Below are positions 28,395 to 36,723 of a stretch of DNA of 64,000 bases, in pieces. This DNA comes from Pseudomonas sp. 14P_8.1_Bac3 (GTDB lineage: Bacteria; Pseudomonadota; Gammaproteobacteria; Pseudomonadales; Pseudomonadaceae): positions 1-64,000 of the forward strand of contig NZ_JANLOD010000019.1 of assembly GCF_025466085.1 (NCBI RefSeq). Reading direction: 5' to 3'. Positions within the stretch are counted from its first letter, which is position 1; each line of letters opens with the position of its first letter. A program made the translations under genes and the position numbers. Under the pieces are notes generated by a model. The model was given only the letters and a program-made list of their open reading frames with translations. It was not told the DNA's origin and did not search any database.

Positions 28395-28420
28395 CTGTAG
28401 GAGCGAGCTTGCTCCTACAG
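28395..28420. repeat. Collapsed REP palindrome
   Basis: CTGTAGGAGC and GCTCCTACAG are joined through GAGCTT. This is a single compact palindrome that looks like a REP pair deleted down to its outer ends. It lies 14 nt from the stop of the metallohydrolase gene and may act as its terminator hairpin. Confidence 0.7.
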
Positions 28421-28433
28421 GGAGGTGCGGTGT

Positions 28434-29366
28434 TCAGGGGGTGATGTCGAGGCGGGTCATTTGCGCGCGCTCGTAACGCGGGTACAAATGGCTCACGGAG
28501 CGAATCAGCTCATAGCGACTCAGGCTGATCGCGGCGAAGCGATCCGGGATGGGGCTGCGGATCATCTCTGCCATGTCGCTGCCTTGGGCGGCACCCTCGC
28601 GCAGCAGTTGATCGAGCCAGCCGAGGTAGTCACGCATTTGTTCGAAGGGCTTTGCATCGGTGGCGATCGGGCCGTGACCGGGCACCACCAGCGTCCACGG
28701 CAAGCCCTGGAGGGTGGCGATGTCCGCCAGCCACACCGACAGCCCCGGACTGTTGGGCGTGGTCAGCGCCCGCTGGTAAAACACCAGATCGCCGGCAAAC
28801 AGCACGCCGGTTTTCTGGTCGAGAATAGCCAGATCCGCGCCGGTATGCCCACCCAGGCTCAGCAGTTGCAGATCGTGATTCCCAAATGTCTTGATGCCAG
28901 GCGTCAGCGCCTCGGTCGGCAACACCACTTCGGTGCCGCGCATCCAGTCGCCCACCAGCCGGTACATGTTCTCGGCCATCGCATCGCCCTGCTGGTGCAA
29001 CAGCTCGGTGGTGCCGGCCAACGCACCGATCGGCACATCGCTGAACGCCTGATTGCCCAGCACGTGATCCGGGTGATGATGAGTCAGCAGCACCTCGATC
29101 ACCGGTTTGTCAGTGGTCGCGGCGATGGCTTTGCGCAGCGCTTCGCCGTAGCGTTTCGATGGCCCGGTATCGATTACCACCACGCCGCGCTCGGTGACGA
29201 TGAACGCGGTATTGACGATGTTGCCGCCGTTGGTCTTGGCGAAATTGTCGGTGCTGCCCTCCAGCAGCCAGGTGTCTTCGGCGATCTGCCGCGGCTTGAG
29301 CACATAGTCGAGGTCGGCCAGGGCCGGCAGGCTCAGGCTCATGAACAACAGCAGCATCCAGCGCAT
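28434..29366 (-). CDS. Quinoprotein relay system zinc metallohydrolase
   Basis: A 310-residue metallo-beta-lactamase-fold protein with a signal peptide (MRWMLLLFMSLSLPALA), so it is periplasmic. The metal motif HHHPDH and later HTGADLAIL, FAGDLVF and PGHGP ligands are complete. It belongs to the group related to SoxH that occurs next to PQQ dehydrogenases and a SoxYZ-like carrier. Its substrate is unknown; release of a carrier-bound intermediate is a reasonable guess. AAGGAG precedes the ATG at 29366, 16 nt after the carrier gene. Confidence 0.82.
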   Translation of the reverse strand: MRWMLLLFMSLSLPALADLDYVLKPRQIAEDTWLLEGSTDNFAKTNGGNIVNTAFIVTERGVVVIDTGPSKRYGEALRKAIAATTDKPVIEVLLTHHHPDHVLGNQAFSDVPIGALAGTTELLHQQGDAMAENMYRLVGDWMRGTEVVLPTEALTPGIKTFGNHDLQLLSLGGHTGADLAILDQKTGVLFAGDLVFYQRALTTPNSPGLSVWLADIATLQGLPWTLVVPGHGPIATDAKPFEQMRDYLGWLDQLLREGAAQGSDMAEMIRSPIPDRFAAISLSRYELIRSVSHLYPRYERAQMTRLDITP

Positions 29367-29382
29367 CACGCGCTCCTTGGGG

Positions 29383-30144
29383 TCAGGGTATGGCCGCATC
29401 GAACTCGTTGCCGCTGTTGTCGCGCAGCATCAGGCGCGTCTGCCCTGCCCCTTCGATGTCGAAGGCCAGGCTGGGGTTTTCGCTGACGGCGGGAAACAGT
29501 TCGAGGCGGGCCAGCAACTGATCGTGTTGATCACGTAGCTCGGCATGGTTGATGAAAAATTCCGGAATGCCGCCGACCATGCCGTTGTCCATCGGATGCG
29601 CCACCTGCACACGCAGGCGGCTGAACTCACCACGGGGGTAACGCCCGCCAAGCACCTCGCCGATATGATCTTCCCAGCCCGGCTGGGTGCGCACCACGCT
29701 CGGCGCCGTGCACCCGCCGCCCGCAGCATCGATCAGGGTCGAACCGACATGCCACACCCCATCGCGGGTCTGTACGGCGGCGCGCAACGGCGTGGCCTGT
29801 TCGATACGGATGCGGATCGACAGCCACGGCAGCACGCGGTCCAGTGGCTGGAAATCGACAATTTTCGGCAGCGGATTGAGTTCGGCCCAGGCGAGGATTT
29901 TCACCACGTCGCCTTTGAACGCACGGGCGTCGATTTCCAACGGGACTTGCCGGGCGTCCTCGGCGAACGGCGGCGCCGACAGTTTGACCCGCTCATCGAA
30001 CACGAACGGCGCGTCACCGAGCATCTGCTTGTGATAGAAGGCCCACATCACCGACGGCACCGGATCCTTGCCAGGGTCGAGTTGCGCGCCGTGCGCGGCA
30101 AACGGCAGCCAGCAGACCAAAAGACAACGCGCTGGCCAGTTCAC
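29383..30144 (-). CDS. Quinoprotein dehydrogenase-associated SoxYZ-like carrier
   Basis: A 253-residue secreted protein that fuses a SoxY-like and a SoxZ-like domain. The SoxY half ends in AAGGGCTAPS, which corresponds to the swinging-arm GGC where SoxY carries sulfur intermediates, but here it is internal and followed by the SoxZ part (HPMDNGMVGGIPEFFINHAEL). The GTG start overlaps the binding-protein stop by 4 nt. Co-location with a metallohydrolase, a binding protein, PedF and PQQ enzymes suggests a carrier in a periplasmic relay. The cargo is not known. Confidence 0.82.
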   Translation of the reverse strand: MNWPARCLLVCWLPFAAHGAQLDPGKDPVPSVMWAFYHKQMLGDAPFVFDERVKLSAPPFAEDARQVPLEIDARAFKGDVVKILAWAELNPLPKIVDFQPLDRVLPWLSIRIRIEQATPLRAAVQTRDGVWHVGSTLIDAAGGGCTAPSVVRTQPGWEDHIGEVLGGRYPRGEFSRLRVQVAHPMDNGMVGGIPEFFINHAELRDQHDQLLARLELFPAVSENPSLAFDIEGAGQTRLMLRDNSGNEFDAAIP

Positions 30145-31019
30145 GGTTGATACATCTCCGGTACGGCATAGCGCAGGCCATAACGGTCATAAATGGCTTT
30201 CACCGAACCGTCGAGGATCAAGGCTTCCAGTGCCTGTTCGAGTGCGTAGGCCAGCTGACGGTTGCTTTCGTGCACCGCCATGCCGATCTCCCAGCGTTGC
30301 TTGCCCATGTTCGGGTAGGCGTTTTCCGCCAGCGCCACCTGCGGGTCCGCCGCTTCATGCACCTGCCAGTCGATCTCGCCGCGCATGGCCATGACCGCGT
30401 CGACTTCGCCCGCCTTCATCGCGGCAAACGCCTGGGGTACGCCGGGATAGTGGCGGGTCATGCTGGCGAGCATGCCGTTGAACACCGACGTCAGGTAGAA
30501 CGACGGCACACTGTCGACTTCGACGCCGATGGGGTGCTGCTCAAACACCGCGACGCTGCCCACCGATTCCAGCCGCCGACGGTCATACGCGACTTGCCAT
30601 TGCTCGTTCTGGTACGGGCCGAACATCACCACGTGATCATTTTCCAGCTCGCCGACATCGTTGCGTTTTTGCGCGTAGTCGCGGTCGTACGGCACGCGCA
30701 TCATCAGGTCGGCCAGTTGCTGTTTGTGCAACTGACTGGCGCGCCAGATGTAATCGCGCAGGTCATCGTCGAGCTTCTCGCCAGCGGGCGCCCAGATCAG
30801 CGTCAGGCGTACACCCAGGGCTTTGGCCAACGCCTGGGCGAGTTCGACATCCACCCCTCGCGGCTGGCCGGCGTCTTCAAAACTGTAGGGCGCGAAATCT
30901 TTGTAGACCGCCACTTTCAGCTCCCCGGCGGCGATCATTTCGTCATAGGTACGGACCTGCGCCTGCACCGACTGGCAGCACAGCAACACAGCGCTGATCA
31001 ACACAGCGAGCAGGCGCAT
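30141..31019 (-). CDS. pedG: Quinoprotein-associated periplasmic substrate-binding protein (PedG-like)
   Basis: A 292-residue periplasmic binding protein of the extracellular solute-binding family 3 type, with a signal peptide cleaved near SVQAQ. Motifs LKVAVYKDFAPYSFED and VDVELAQALAKALG are typical. It begins 3 nt downstream of pedF and its ribosome-binding site (GAGGAG) lies in the end of pedF. No matching amino-acid ABC permease is nearby. Related proteins are found beside methanol and ethanol quinoproteins (the MxaJ group), where they seem to help enzyme maturation rather than transport. Confidence 0.83.
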   Translation of the reverse strand: MRLLAVLISAVLLCCQSVQAQVRTYDEMIAAGELKVAVYKDFAPYSFEDAGQPRGVDVELAQALAKALGVRLTLIWAPAGEKLDDDLRDYIWRASQLHKQQLADLMMRVPYDRDYAQKRNDVGELENDHVVMFGPYQNEQWQVAYDRRRLESVGSVAVFEQHPIGVEVDSVPSFYLTSVFNGMLASMTRHYPGVPQAFAAMKAGEVDAVMAMRGEIDWQVHEAADPQVALAENAYPNMGKQRWEIGMAVHESNRQLAYALEQALEALILDGSVKAIYDRYGLRYAVPEMYQP

Positions 31020-31022
31020 GCA

Positions 31023-31484
31023 TCACTCCTCGACGCGAACGGTGTCCAGGTAGGTGCGCACGGCCCACAAGGCTTCCTGACTCAGGTAATCAGCCATCTT
31101 CGGCATGTACACCCGGCCATCGCGCACAGCACCGTGGCGCACCCGCTCGACGAACCACTCATCACCGGCATCGCCTGCATCGAGCATGCGCAAATCGGGG
31201 GCGATGCCGCCGGACTTGGCCTCCAGCCCATGACAGGCGGCGCAGTTCTGGTTGTAGGCCGACGAGCCGATTTCCACCGCTTTATCGTGTTCCGGAGAAG
31301 TACGGTAAGGGTTCACCGCGGCCCAGCCATCGCCATCGACTGGCACGCCGGCGTCCTTGATCGGGGTCAGGCCGTTGGTTTCGACCGCTTGCGGCACCAC
31401 GTTGCCATGGGCCCAGGCGGAACCTGCACTGATAAAGCCGGCCAGCATCCCGGCCACGAGCAAGGCGTTGCGTTTTGTTGTCAT
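31023..31484 (-). CDS. pedF: Cytochrome c550 PedF, electron acceptor of the quinoproteins
   Basis: A 153-residue periplasmic class I cytochrome c with a signal peptide (AGSAWA-HGN). It has one haem site, CAACH at about 81-85, and a likely axial Met in YMPKM. It takes electrons from PedE or PedH and passes them to the oxidase chain. TGAGGG precedes the ATG. It is transcribed divergently from pedE across a 254-nt region holding a shared dyad, and leads the pedF-pedG-carrier-hydrolase run. Confidence 0.93.
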   Translation of the reverse strand: MTTKRNALLVAGMLAGFISAGSAWAHGNVVPQAVETNGLTPIKDAGVPVDGDGWAAVNPYRTSPEHDKAVEIGSSAYNQNCAACHGLEAKSGGIAPDLRMLDAGDAGDEWFVERVRHGAVRDGRVYMPKMADYLSQEALWAVRTYLDTVRVEE

Positions 31485-31590
31485 TGTTATGCCCTCAGGA
31501 TTGCACGCAAAACCTCTTCGCAGAGGCTATGGCAGCCATCTTAGGAAGCGTCTCGCGCAAGCCCCATGCTGCTTTGGTGGCCGCCGCCCA

Positions 31591-31602
31591 GTACCTTGGT
31601 AG
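31591..31602. promoter_or_regulatory. STAC-N4-GTAS dyad between pedF and pedE
   Basis: GTACCTTGGTAG sits in the divergent promoter region, 107 nt from the pedF start and 137 nt from the pedE start. It is the reverse-form twin of the site at 36634. A LuxR-type response regulator of this cluster probably binds here. Confidence 0.55.
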
Positions 31603-31738
31603 TAGGGCTTGTGGCGCACGCCCAATTCACGTGGGGTTTGGGAAGTCTTCCCGGCGATGGCGGGATTTTTTCCGTATTCGCGGTCCCCTCGAACGCACCA
31701 CCCTGTGCAGGCCAAAACCTCCACTGGGAACTGCAACC

Positions 31739-33631
31739 ATGACAATAAGATCGCTACCCGCCCTTTCCCCCTTGACCCTCGCCGTGCAGGCCTTTGTACT
31801 GGTGAGCAGCCTGACCCTAGGCGCACCCGGCTACGCCGCGACCGATCCTGCTCCGGCCACCCGCAACGTAACCTGGGAAGACATTGCCAATGATCACCTG
31901 ACCACCCGGGATGTCCTGCAATACGGCATGGGCACCAACGCCCAGCGCTGGAGCCCGCTGGCCCAGGTCAATGACAAAAACGTGTTCAAGCTGACGCCGG
32001 CCTGGTCCTATTCGTTCGGCGACGAGAAACAGCGCGGCCAGGAATCCCAGGCCATCGTCAGCGACGGCGTGGTGTACGTCACCGGTTCCTATTCGCGGGT
32101 ATTCGCCCTGGACGCCAAGACCGGCAAGCGCCTGTGGACCTACAACCACCGCCTGCCGGACAACATTCGTCCGTGCTGCGACGTGGTCAACCGTGGTGCG
32201 GCGATCTTCGGCGACAAGATTTACTTCGGCACCCTCGATGCACGCCTGATCGCCCTGGACAAGAACACCGGCAAAGTGGTGTGGAACAAGAAGTTCGGCG
32301 ACCACGCCGCCGGCTACACCATGACCGGCGCGCCGGTGCTGATCAAAGACAAGATCACCGGCAAGGTCCTGCTGATTCACGGCAGCTCCGGCGACGAATT
32401 CGGCGTGGTCGGCCAGCTGTTCGCCCGCGACCCGGACACCGGCGACGAAGTGTGGATGCGGCCGTTCGTCGAAGGCCACATGGGCCGCCTGAACGGCAAG
32501 GACAGTACGCCGACCGGTGACGTCAAGGCGCCGTCCTGGCCAAATGACCCGACCACCGAAACCGGCAAGGTCGAGGCCTGGGGCCACGGCGGTGGCGCCC
32601 CTTGGCAGAGCGCCAGTTTCGATGCGCAAACCAACACCATCATCGTTGGCGCCGGCAACCCCGGCCCGTGGAACACCTGGGCGCGCACCGCCAAGGACGG
32701 CAACCCGCACGACTATGACAGCCTGTACACCTCGGGCCAGGTCGGCGTCGACCCGAGCACCGGTGAAGTGAAATGGTTCTACCAGCACACGCCGAACGAC
32801 GCCTGGGATTTCTCCGGCAACAACGAACTGGTGCTGTTCGATTACAAGGACAAGGACGGCAAGGTCATCAAGGCCACCGGCCATGCTGACCGCAACGGCT
32901 TCTTCTACGTGGTCGATCGCAACAACGGCAAGTTGCAGAACGCCTTCCCCTTCGTCGACAACATCACCTGGGCCAGTCACATCGACCTGAAGACCGGCCG
33001 GCCGGTCGAGAACGAAGGCCAGCGTCCCGCCAAGCCGCTGCCGGGCGAGACCAAGGGCAAACCGGTGGAAGTCTCGCCGCCATTCCTCGGAGGCAAGAAC
33101 TGGAACCCGATGGCGTACAGCCAGGACACCGGGCTGTTCTACATTCCGGGCAACCAGTGGAAAGAGGAGTACTGGACCGAAGAGGTCAACTACAAGAAAG
33201 GCTCGGCGTATCTGGGCATGGGTTTCCGCATCAAGCGCATGTACGACGATCACGTCGGCACCTTGCGGGCGATGAACCCGACCACGGGCAAAGTGGTGTG
33301 GGAACACAAGGAGCATCTGCCGCTGTGGGCCGGCGTGCTGGCAACCAAGGGCAACCTGGTGTTCACCGGCACCGGCGACGGTTTCTTCAAGGCCTTCGAC
33401 GCGAAAACCGGCAAGGAGCTGTGGAAGTTCCAGACCGGCAGCGGCATCGTCTCGCCGCCGATCACCTGGGAGCAGGACGGCGAGCAGTACATCGGCGTGA
33501 CCGTCGGTTATGGCGGCGCGGTGCCGTTGTGGGGCGGCGACATGGCCGAGTTGACCAAGCCGGTGGCACAGGGCGGATCGTTCTGGGTGTTCAAGATCCC
33601 GAGTTGGGACAGCTCTGTAGCGAAGAAGTAA
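31739..33631 (+). CDS. pedE: PQQ-dependent alcohol dehydrogenase, calcium type (PedE/ExaA)
   Basis: A 630-residue periplasmic quinoprotein with a signal peptide (cleavage near GYAATD). The vicinal disulfide PCCDVVNRG, propeller repeats and WGGDMAE end are conserved. At the metal site it has Asp357-Phe-Ser359 (WDFSGNNE): Ser replaces the second Asp, so Ca is expected, in contrast to PedH. It oxidises ethanol, 2-phenylethanol and similar alcohols with PedF as acceptor. The ATG at 31739 was chosen because the frame upstream has no signal peptide and runs through the promoter region. Confidence 0.95.
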   Translation: MTIRSLPALSPLTLAVQAFVLVSSLTLGAPGYAATDPAPATRNVTWEDIANDHLTTRDVLQYGMGTNAQRWSPLAQVNDKNVFKLTPAWSYSFGDEKQRGQESQAIVSDGVVYVTGSYSRVFALDAKTGKRLWTYNHRLPDNIRPCCDVVNRGAAIFGDKIYFGTLDARLIALDKNTGKVVWNKKFGDHAAGYTMTGAPVLIKDKITGKVLLIHGSSGDEFGVVGQLFARDPDTGDEVWMRPFVEGHMGRLNGKDSTPTGDVKAPSWPNDPTTETGKVEAWGHGGGAPWQSASFDAQTNTIIVGAGNPGPWNTWARTAKDGNPHDYDSLYTSGQVGVDPSTGEVKWFYQHTPNDAWDFSGNNELVLFDYKDKDGKVIKATGHADRNGFFYVVDRNNGKLQNAFPFVDNITWASHIDLKTGRPVENEGQRPAKPLPGETKGKPVEVSPPFLGGKNWNPMAYSQDTGLFYIPGNQWKEEYWTEEVNYKKGSAYLGMGFRIKRMYDDHVGTLRAMNPTTGKVVWEHKEHLPLWAGVLATKGNLVFTGTGDGFFKAFDAKTGKELWKFQTGSGIVSPPITWEQDGEQYIGVTVGYGGAVPLWGGDMAELTKPVAQGGSFWVFKIPSWDSSVAKK

Positions 33632-33653
33632 CCCACGGCCATCCACTCCCCCA

Positions 33654-33755
33654 CTGTAGGAGCGAGCTTGCTCGCGATGGTCTCAAGCACACAGCTGGGC
33701 ACCAGATAGCCCGCGTCATCGTTGACGACCATCGCGAGCTTGCTCGCTCCTACAG
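33654..33755. repeat. Inverted REP pair
   Basis: REPs at 33654-33679 and 33730-33755 lie between pedE and the pentapeptide gene. The second ends 20 nt before that gene's start, so it lies in its leader or promoter. Confidence 0.9.
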
Positions 33756-33775
33756 GGTTACTACGAGACCTTGTT

Positions 33776-34417
33776 ATGAACTACCTGCCTCTCGTTCTTC
33801 TGTTGACACTTACCCAGGCACACGCCGGCGACGACACCCCGCTGATCATCAACGGCTGCACCGTCGCCGAACACAGCCAATGCCCCGGCGCCAACCTCAA
33901 AGGCGCCAACCTGAGCAATCAGGACCTGCGCAACATGAACCTCAGCGGCGCCGACCTGCGCGATGCCGACCTTCGCCACGCCCGTCTCGACCTGGCGAAC
34001 CTGGAAAAAGCCCGACTGCAAGGCGCCAACCTGACCCGCGCCAGCCTGCAGCAAAGCAATGCACGCCTGGCGGATTTCAGCGGTGCAACGCTGATGGCGA
34101 TCCAGGGCTGGGGCCTGTTCGCCCAGGGTGCGCAATTAGAGGATGCCAACCTCAGCGCCGCCTACCTGCAATTCGCCCGCCTCTCCGGCGCCAACCTGCA
34201 CAACGCCAACCTGCGCGCGGCGGACCTGGAAATGACCTGGCTGAGCAAGGCCGACCTCAAAGGCGCCAACCTCGGCGACGCCAATCTGCAGGAAGCCAAG
34301 TTGGGCGAAAGCAATCTGGAAAACGCCAACCTCAGCGGCTCGCGCCAGCATTATGCGAATTTTCAGGATGCGAACATGGAGGGGTGCAGCGGTTGCCCGA
34401 CAACCTGGGACAAGTGA
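33776..34417 (+). CDS. Secreted pentapeptide-repeat protein
   Basis: A 213-residue protein with a signal peptide (LLTLTQAHA). About 25 pentapeptide repeats of A(N/D)Lxx form follow (GANLKGANLSNQDLRN onward). This builds a right-handed beta-helix, broken once near GWGLFAQGAQ. Two Cys occur before the repeats and two near the end (EGCSGCPT), so disulfides may cap the helix. A pentapeptide-repeat gene occupies the same place next to pedE in Pseudomonas putida. Its task is unknown. The ribosome-binding site is weak. Confidence 0.85.
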   Translation: MNYLPLVLLLTLTQAHAGDDTPLIINGCTVAEHSQCPGANLKGANLSNQDLRNMNLSGADLRDADLRHARLDLANLEKARLQGANLTRASLQQSNARLADFSGATLMAIQGWGLFAQGAQLEDANLSAAYLQFARLSGANLHNANLRAADLEMTWLSKADLKGANLGDANLQEAKLGESNLENANLSGSRQHYANFQDANMEGCSGCPTTWDK

Positions 34418-34431
34418 CTCACTTTGGACAT

Positions 34432-34532
34432 TGTGGGAGCGAGCCTGCTCGCGATGGTCGTCAACGATGACGCGGGAAATCTGACTCCCCGCAGTGTTCT
34501 TGCGTCCATCGCGAGCAGGCTCGCTCCTACAA
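34432..34532. repeat. Inverted REP pair
   Basis: REPs at 34432-34456 and 34507-34532 lie between the convergent pentapeptide and pedR2 genes. Confidence 0.9.
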
Positions 34533-34543
34533 GGGTCGGGGTG

Positions 34544-35182
34544 TCATCCCGCCTTGCGCACCACGCCCATATCAATCCCCAGATGCACCAGTTCGGCATG
34601 GGAACTGACCTGCAATTTGCTCTTGAGCAAGGTCAGGTGGTTGGACACGGTCTTGCTGCTGATGCTCAGCTGTTGCGCAATCACGCGGGCCGGAGTGCCT
34701 TTGGCGAGCATCACGAAGATCTCCAGTTCCCGTTGGGTCATGCTCTGCAAACGCGGATCACTGGCGTCCCGTTGTGGGTGACACGCCAGTTGCGTGGCCA
34801 ACGGCTGTTCGATGTAAGCGTGCCCCGCCAGAATCCGCCGCACCGCCTCGATCAGCACTTCCGGCGCCGAGCTTTTGGTCAAGTAACCCGAGGCGCCCGC
34901 CTCCAGCGCCTGGCGCACCAGCGGCAGTTCATCGTGCATGCTGAAAAACAGTACCCGCAGTTGCGGCAACCGCTGACGCAAACGTCGTGTGGTTTCCAGA
35001 CCGCTGATTCCCGGCAAACCGAAATCCATGATCACCAGGTTTGGCAGCGCTTCCTGAACCCGGATCAGCGCCTCCTCGCCGGTTGCCGCTTCACGCACAT
35101 CCATCGCGGGCAGCAGCGCCCGCAACAAACTCGCGTAGCCCTGACGGACCACCGCATGGTCATCGACCAGCAGAATATTCAT
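34544..35182 (-). CDS. pedR2: LuxR-type response regulator (PedR2-like)
   Basis: A 212-residue NarL/FixJ regulator. The receiver domain starts MNILLVDDHAVVRQG, with the phosphorylation site at Asp53 (LVIMDFGLPG). The helix-turn-helix includes QSMTQRELEIFVMLAKGTPA. The start codon overlaps the kinase stop (ATGA), which also sets the start. In Pseudomonas putida the pair next to pedE (PedS2/PedR2) switches between PedE and PedH according to lanthanides; same gene order here supports the same role. Confidence 0.85.
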   Translation of the reverse strand: MNILLVDDHAVVRQGYASLLRALLPAMDVREAATGEEALIRVQEALPNLVIMDFGLPGISGLETTRRLRQRLPQLRVLFFSMHDELPLVRQALEAGASGYLTKSSAPEVLIEAVRRILAGHAYIEQPLATQLACHPQRDASDPRLQSMTQRELEIFVMLAKGTPARVIAQQLSISSKTVSNHLTLLKSKLQVSSHAELVHLGIDMGVVRKAG

Positions 35183-36441
35183 GACACCTCCAAAGGCATG
35201 CTCAGGGACAGCGCCCAGCCGGCGCCGGGCCGGCTGATGATGCGTAGCTCGCCGCGCAGGCTGCGAGCCCGTTCGAACATCGAATACAAGCCCACCCCCG
35301 GCCGCTGCGGCTGTCGGGCGCCGCAACCGTTGTCACGGATCAGCAAATGCAGATGCGCGCCACGGTGGTGCAGGCGCACCCGCACCTCGCTCGCGTCGGC
35401 GTGGCGGGCAACGTTGGTCAGGGCTTCCTGCAACAGGCGGTAGAGGTGGGTCTTGTCCGGCGCGGACACCCGCGGCAGTTGCGCGCTCACCCGCAGTCGA
35501 CATTCGATCCCCTGGCGCGCCTGCCATTGCTCCACCAGCAAACCGAGCGCTTCGGCCAGTGGCAGGTGCTGCAAGACCACCGGATAGAGGTCGTGCACCA
35601 GCGCGCGAAAACCCTGCTGAAGGTGTTCGCAATTGTGCTCCAGCTCGCTCACCGTGCGCGCCACCACAGCGGGCTGATCCGCCACCAGTCGCAGCAGACA
35701 GGCCTGAGCACGGATTCCCGCCAGGTATTGGCCGAGGTCGTCGTGCAGGGTTTGCGCCAGATGAGTGCGCTCCCGCTCCTGCACCGCCAGCAACGTCTGG
35801 GTCAATTGGGTGTTGTCGGCGCGCGCCTGTTCCAGCGCCGCAGTCATGCGGTTGAAATACGTCGCCAATTGCCGCGCTTCCGGCACGCCTTGCGGACGCA
35901 AGCGCACCTTGAGCTGGCCGCCGGAGACTTGCTGCAAGGCGCACAACAAGTCATCGAGCAGACCCATGCCCCGGCGCACGGCCCAGCGGATGGTCAACAG
36001 GCTCAACAGCAACGCCAGGCAACAGAGGCTCAGCAGTTGCTGCAGGGAATCCCAGACTTCGTCGATTTCATCCCGTGGGTCGACGGCGATCTGCACACGA
36101 CGGCCATCCGGCAAATCCAGGAGCCGCGCACGGTGCCGGGCTTCGGCAAACAGCAATCGCCCGAGCCAGGCGTCAAGCCCTTCCTGCACCGGCAGGCTTG
36201 CCGCTTCGCCGGGTTCGAGCCAGCGCACCCGCACGTGCCGCAGGCTTTGCGTCAGCCGTGGTTGCAGGCTGGCGGGATCACGCGCGGCGGTTTCGCTCAG
36301 GTACTCGACCACCGCCTCGGCGGATTGCAGCTCACGCCCTACGTCTGCCAACGCCTGGTGCATGAGCAATGCCATGCACGCCAGGGTCACGAGGCTGAAG
36401 AAACCGCAGACCCAGAAGTTGATCCGCCACAAGGCCGACAC
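35179..36441 (-). CDS. pedS2: Membrane sensor histidine kinase (PedS2-like)
   Basis: A 420-residue kinase with two membrane helices (about 11-32 and 133-155) and a periplasmic domain of about 100 residues between them. A HAMP-like linker, HisKA_3 with His233 (LHDDLGQYLAG) and an ATPase domain (RDNGCGARQP) follow. The periplasmic location fits a sensor of lanthanide or metal state outside the cytoplasm. It starts with GTG just 2 nt after the stop of a 40-residue gene, and ends overlapping pedR2 by 4 nt. Confidence 0.85.
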   Translation of the reverse strand: MSALWRINFWVCGFFSLVTLACMALLMHQALADVGRELQSAEAVVEYLSETAARDPASLQPRLTQSLRHVRVRWLEPGEAASLPVQEGLDAWLGRLLFAEARHRARLLDLPDGRRVQIAVDPRDEIDEVWDSLQQLLSLCCLALLLSLLTIRWAVRRGMGLLDDLLCALQQVSGGQLKVRLRPQGVPEARQLATYFNRMTAALEQARADNTQLTQTLLAVQERERTHLAQTLHDDLGQYLAGIRAQACLLRLVADQPAVVARTVSELEHNCEHLQQGFRALVHDLYPVVLQHLPLAEALGLLVEQWQARQGIECRLRVSAQLPRVSAPDKTHLYRLLQEALTNVARHADASEVRVRLHHRGAHLHLLIRDNGCGARQPQRPGVGLYSMFERARSLRGELRIISRPGAGWALSLSMPLEVS

Positions 36442-36443
36442 GG

Positions 36444-36566
36444 CTAGCGCCCCGGTGTCGCGGGTATTACCAACAGCGGTGCCGGTGGCGGACCGTGCAG
36501 CTTGTCGACGCCGATCAGGCTCAGGATCAACAGCAACGGCAGGAGCAGCGCCTTGAAAATACGCAT
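36444..36566 (-). CDS. 40-residue small membrane or secreted protein upstream of pedS2
   Basis: An ATG with an excellent ribosome-binding site (GGAGGAG, 7 nt before it) opens a 40-codon frame. The product starts MRIFKALLLPLLLILSLIG, a strong hydrophobic helix, and ends with a short Pro-rich tail (GPPPAPLL, then PATPGR). It could be a single-pass membrane peptide or a signal peptide plus a 20-residue periplasmic tail. Its stop lies 2 nt before the pedS2 start, so the two are translationally coupled. I do not recognise a family. A regulator or ligand of the sensor is possible. Confidence 0.65.
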   Translation of the reverse strand: MRIFKALLLPLLLILSLIGVDKLHGPPPAPLLVIPATPGR

Positions 36567-36633
36567 GGTCAATCTCCTCCCGAGTGATGGCCGTCGTGAC
36601 CCATGCTAAAACCGCGCCGCCGCGGACGGTTTA

Positions 36634-36645
36634 CTACCTTGGTAC
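36634..36645. promoter_or_regulatory. STAC-N4-GTAS dyad between pedS2 and the ABC operon
   Basis: CTACCTTGGTAC lies 79 nt before the binding-protein ATG and 68 nt from the 40-residue gene on the other strand. A further GGTACT follows 14 nt on (36655). Confidence 0.55.
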
Positions 36646-36723
36646 TGCCTCACTGGTACTTTCTGCATATTTCCTCTGCACCACAGGCTTCCTATGCTGG
36701 CGCTACCTGTAACGGAGTGCCTT

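Noticed and set aside
31475..31738. Extended N-terminus for PedE starting at 31475
   Set aside because: The extension would overlap pedF and the divergent promoter, and the signal peptide starts at 31739.
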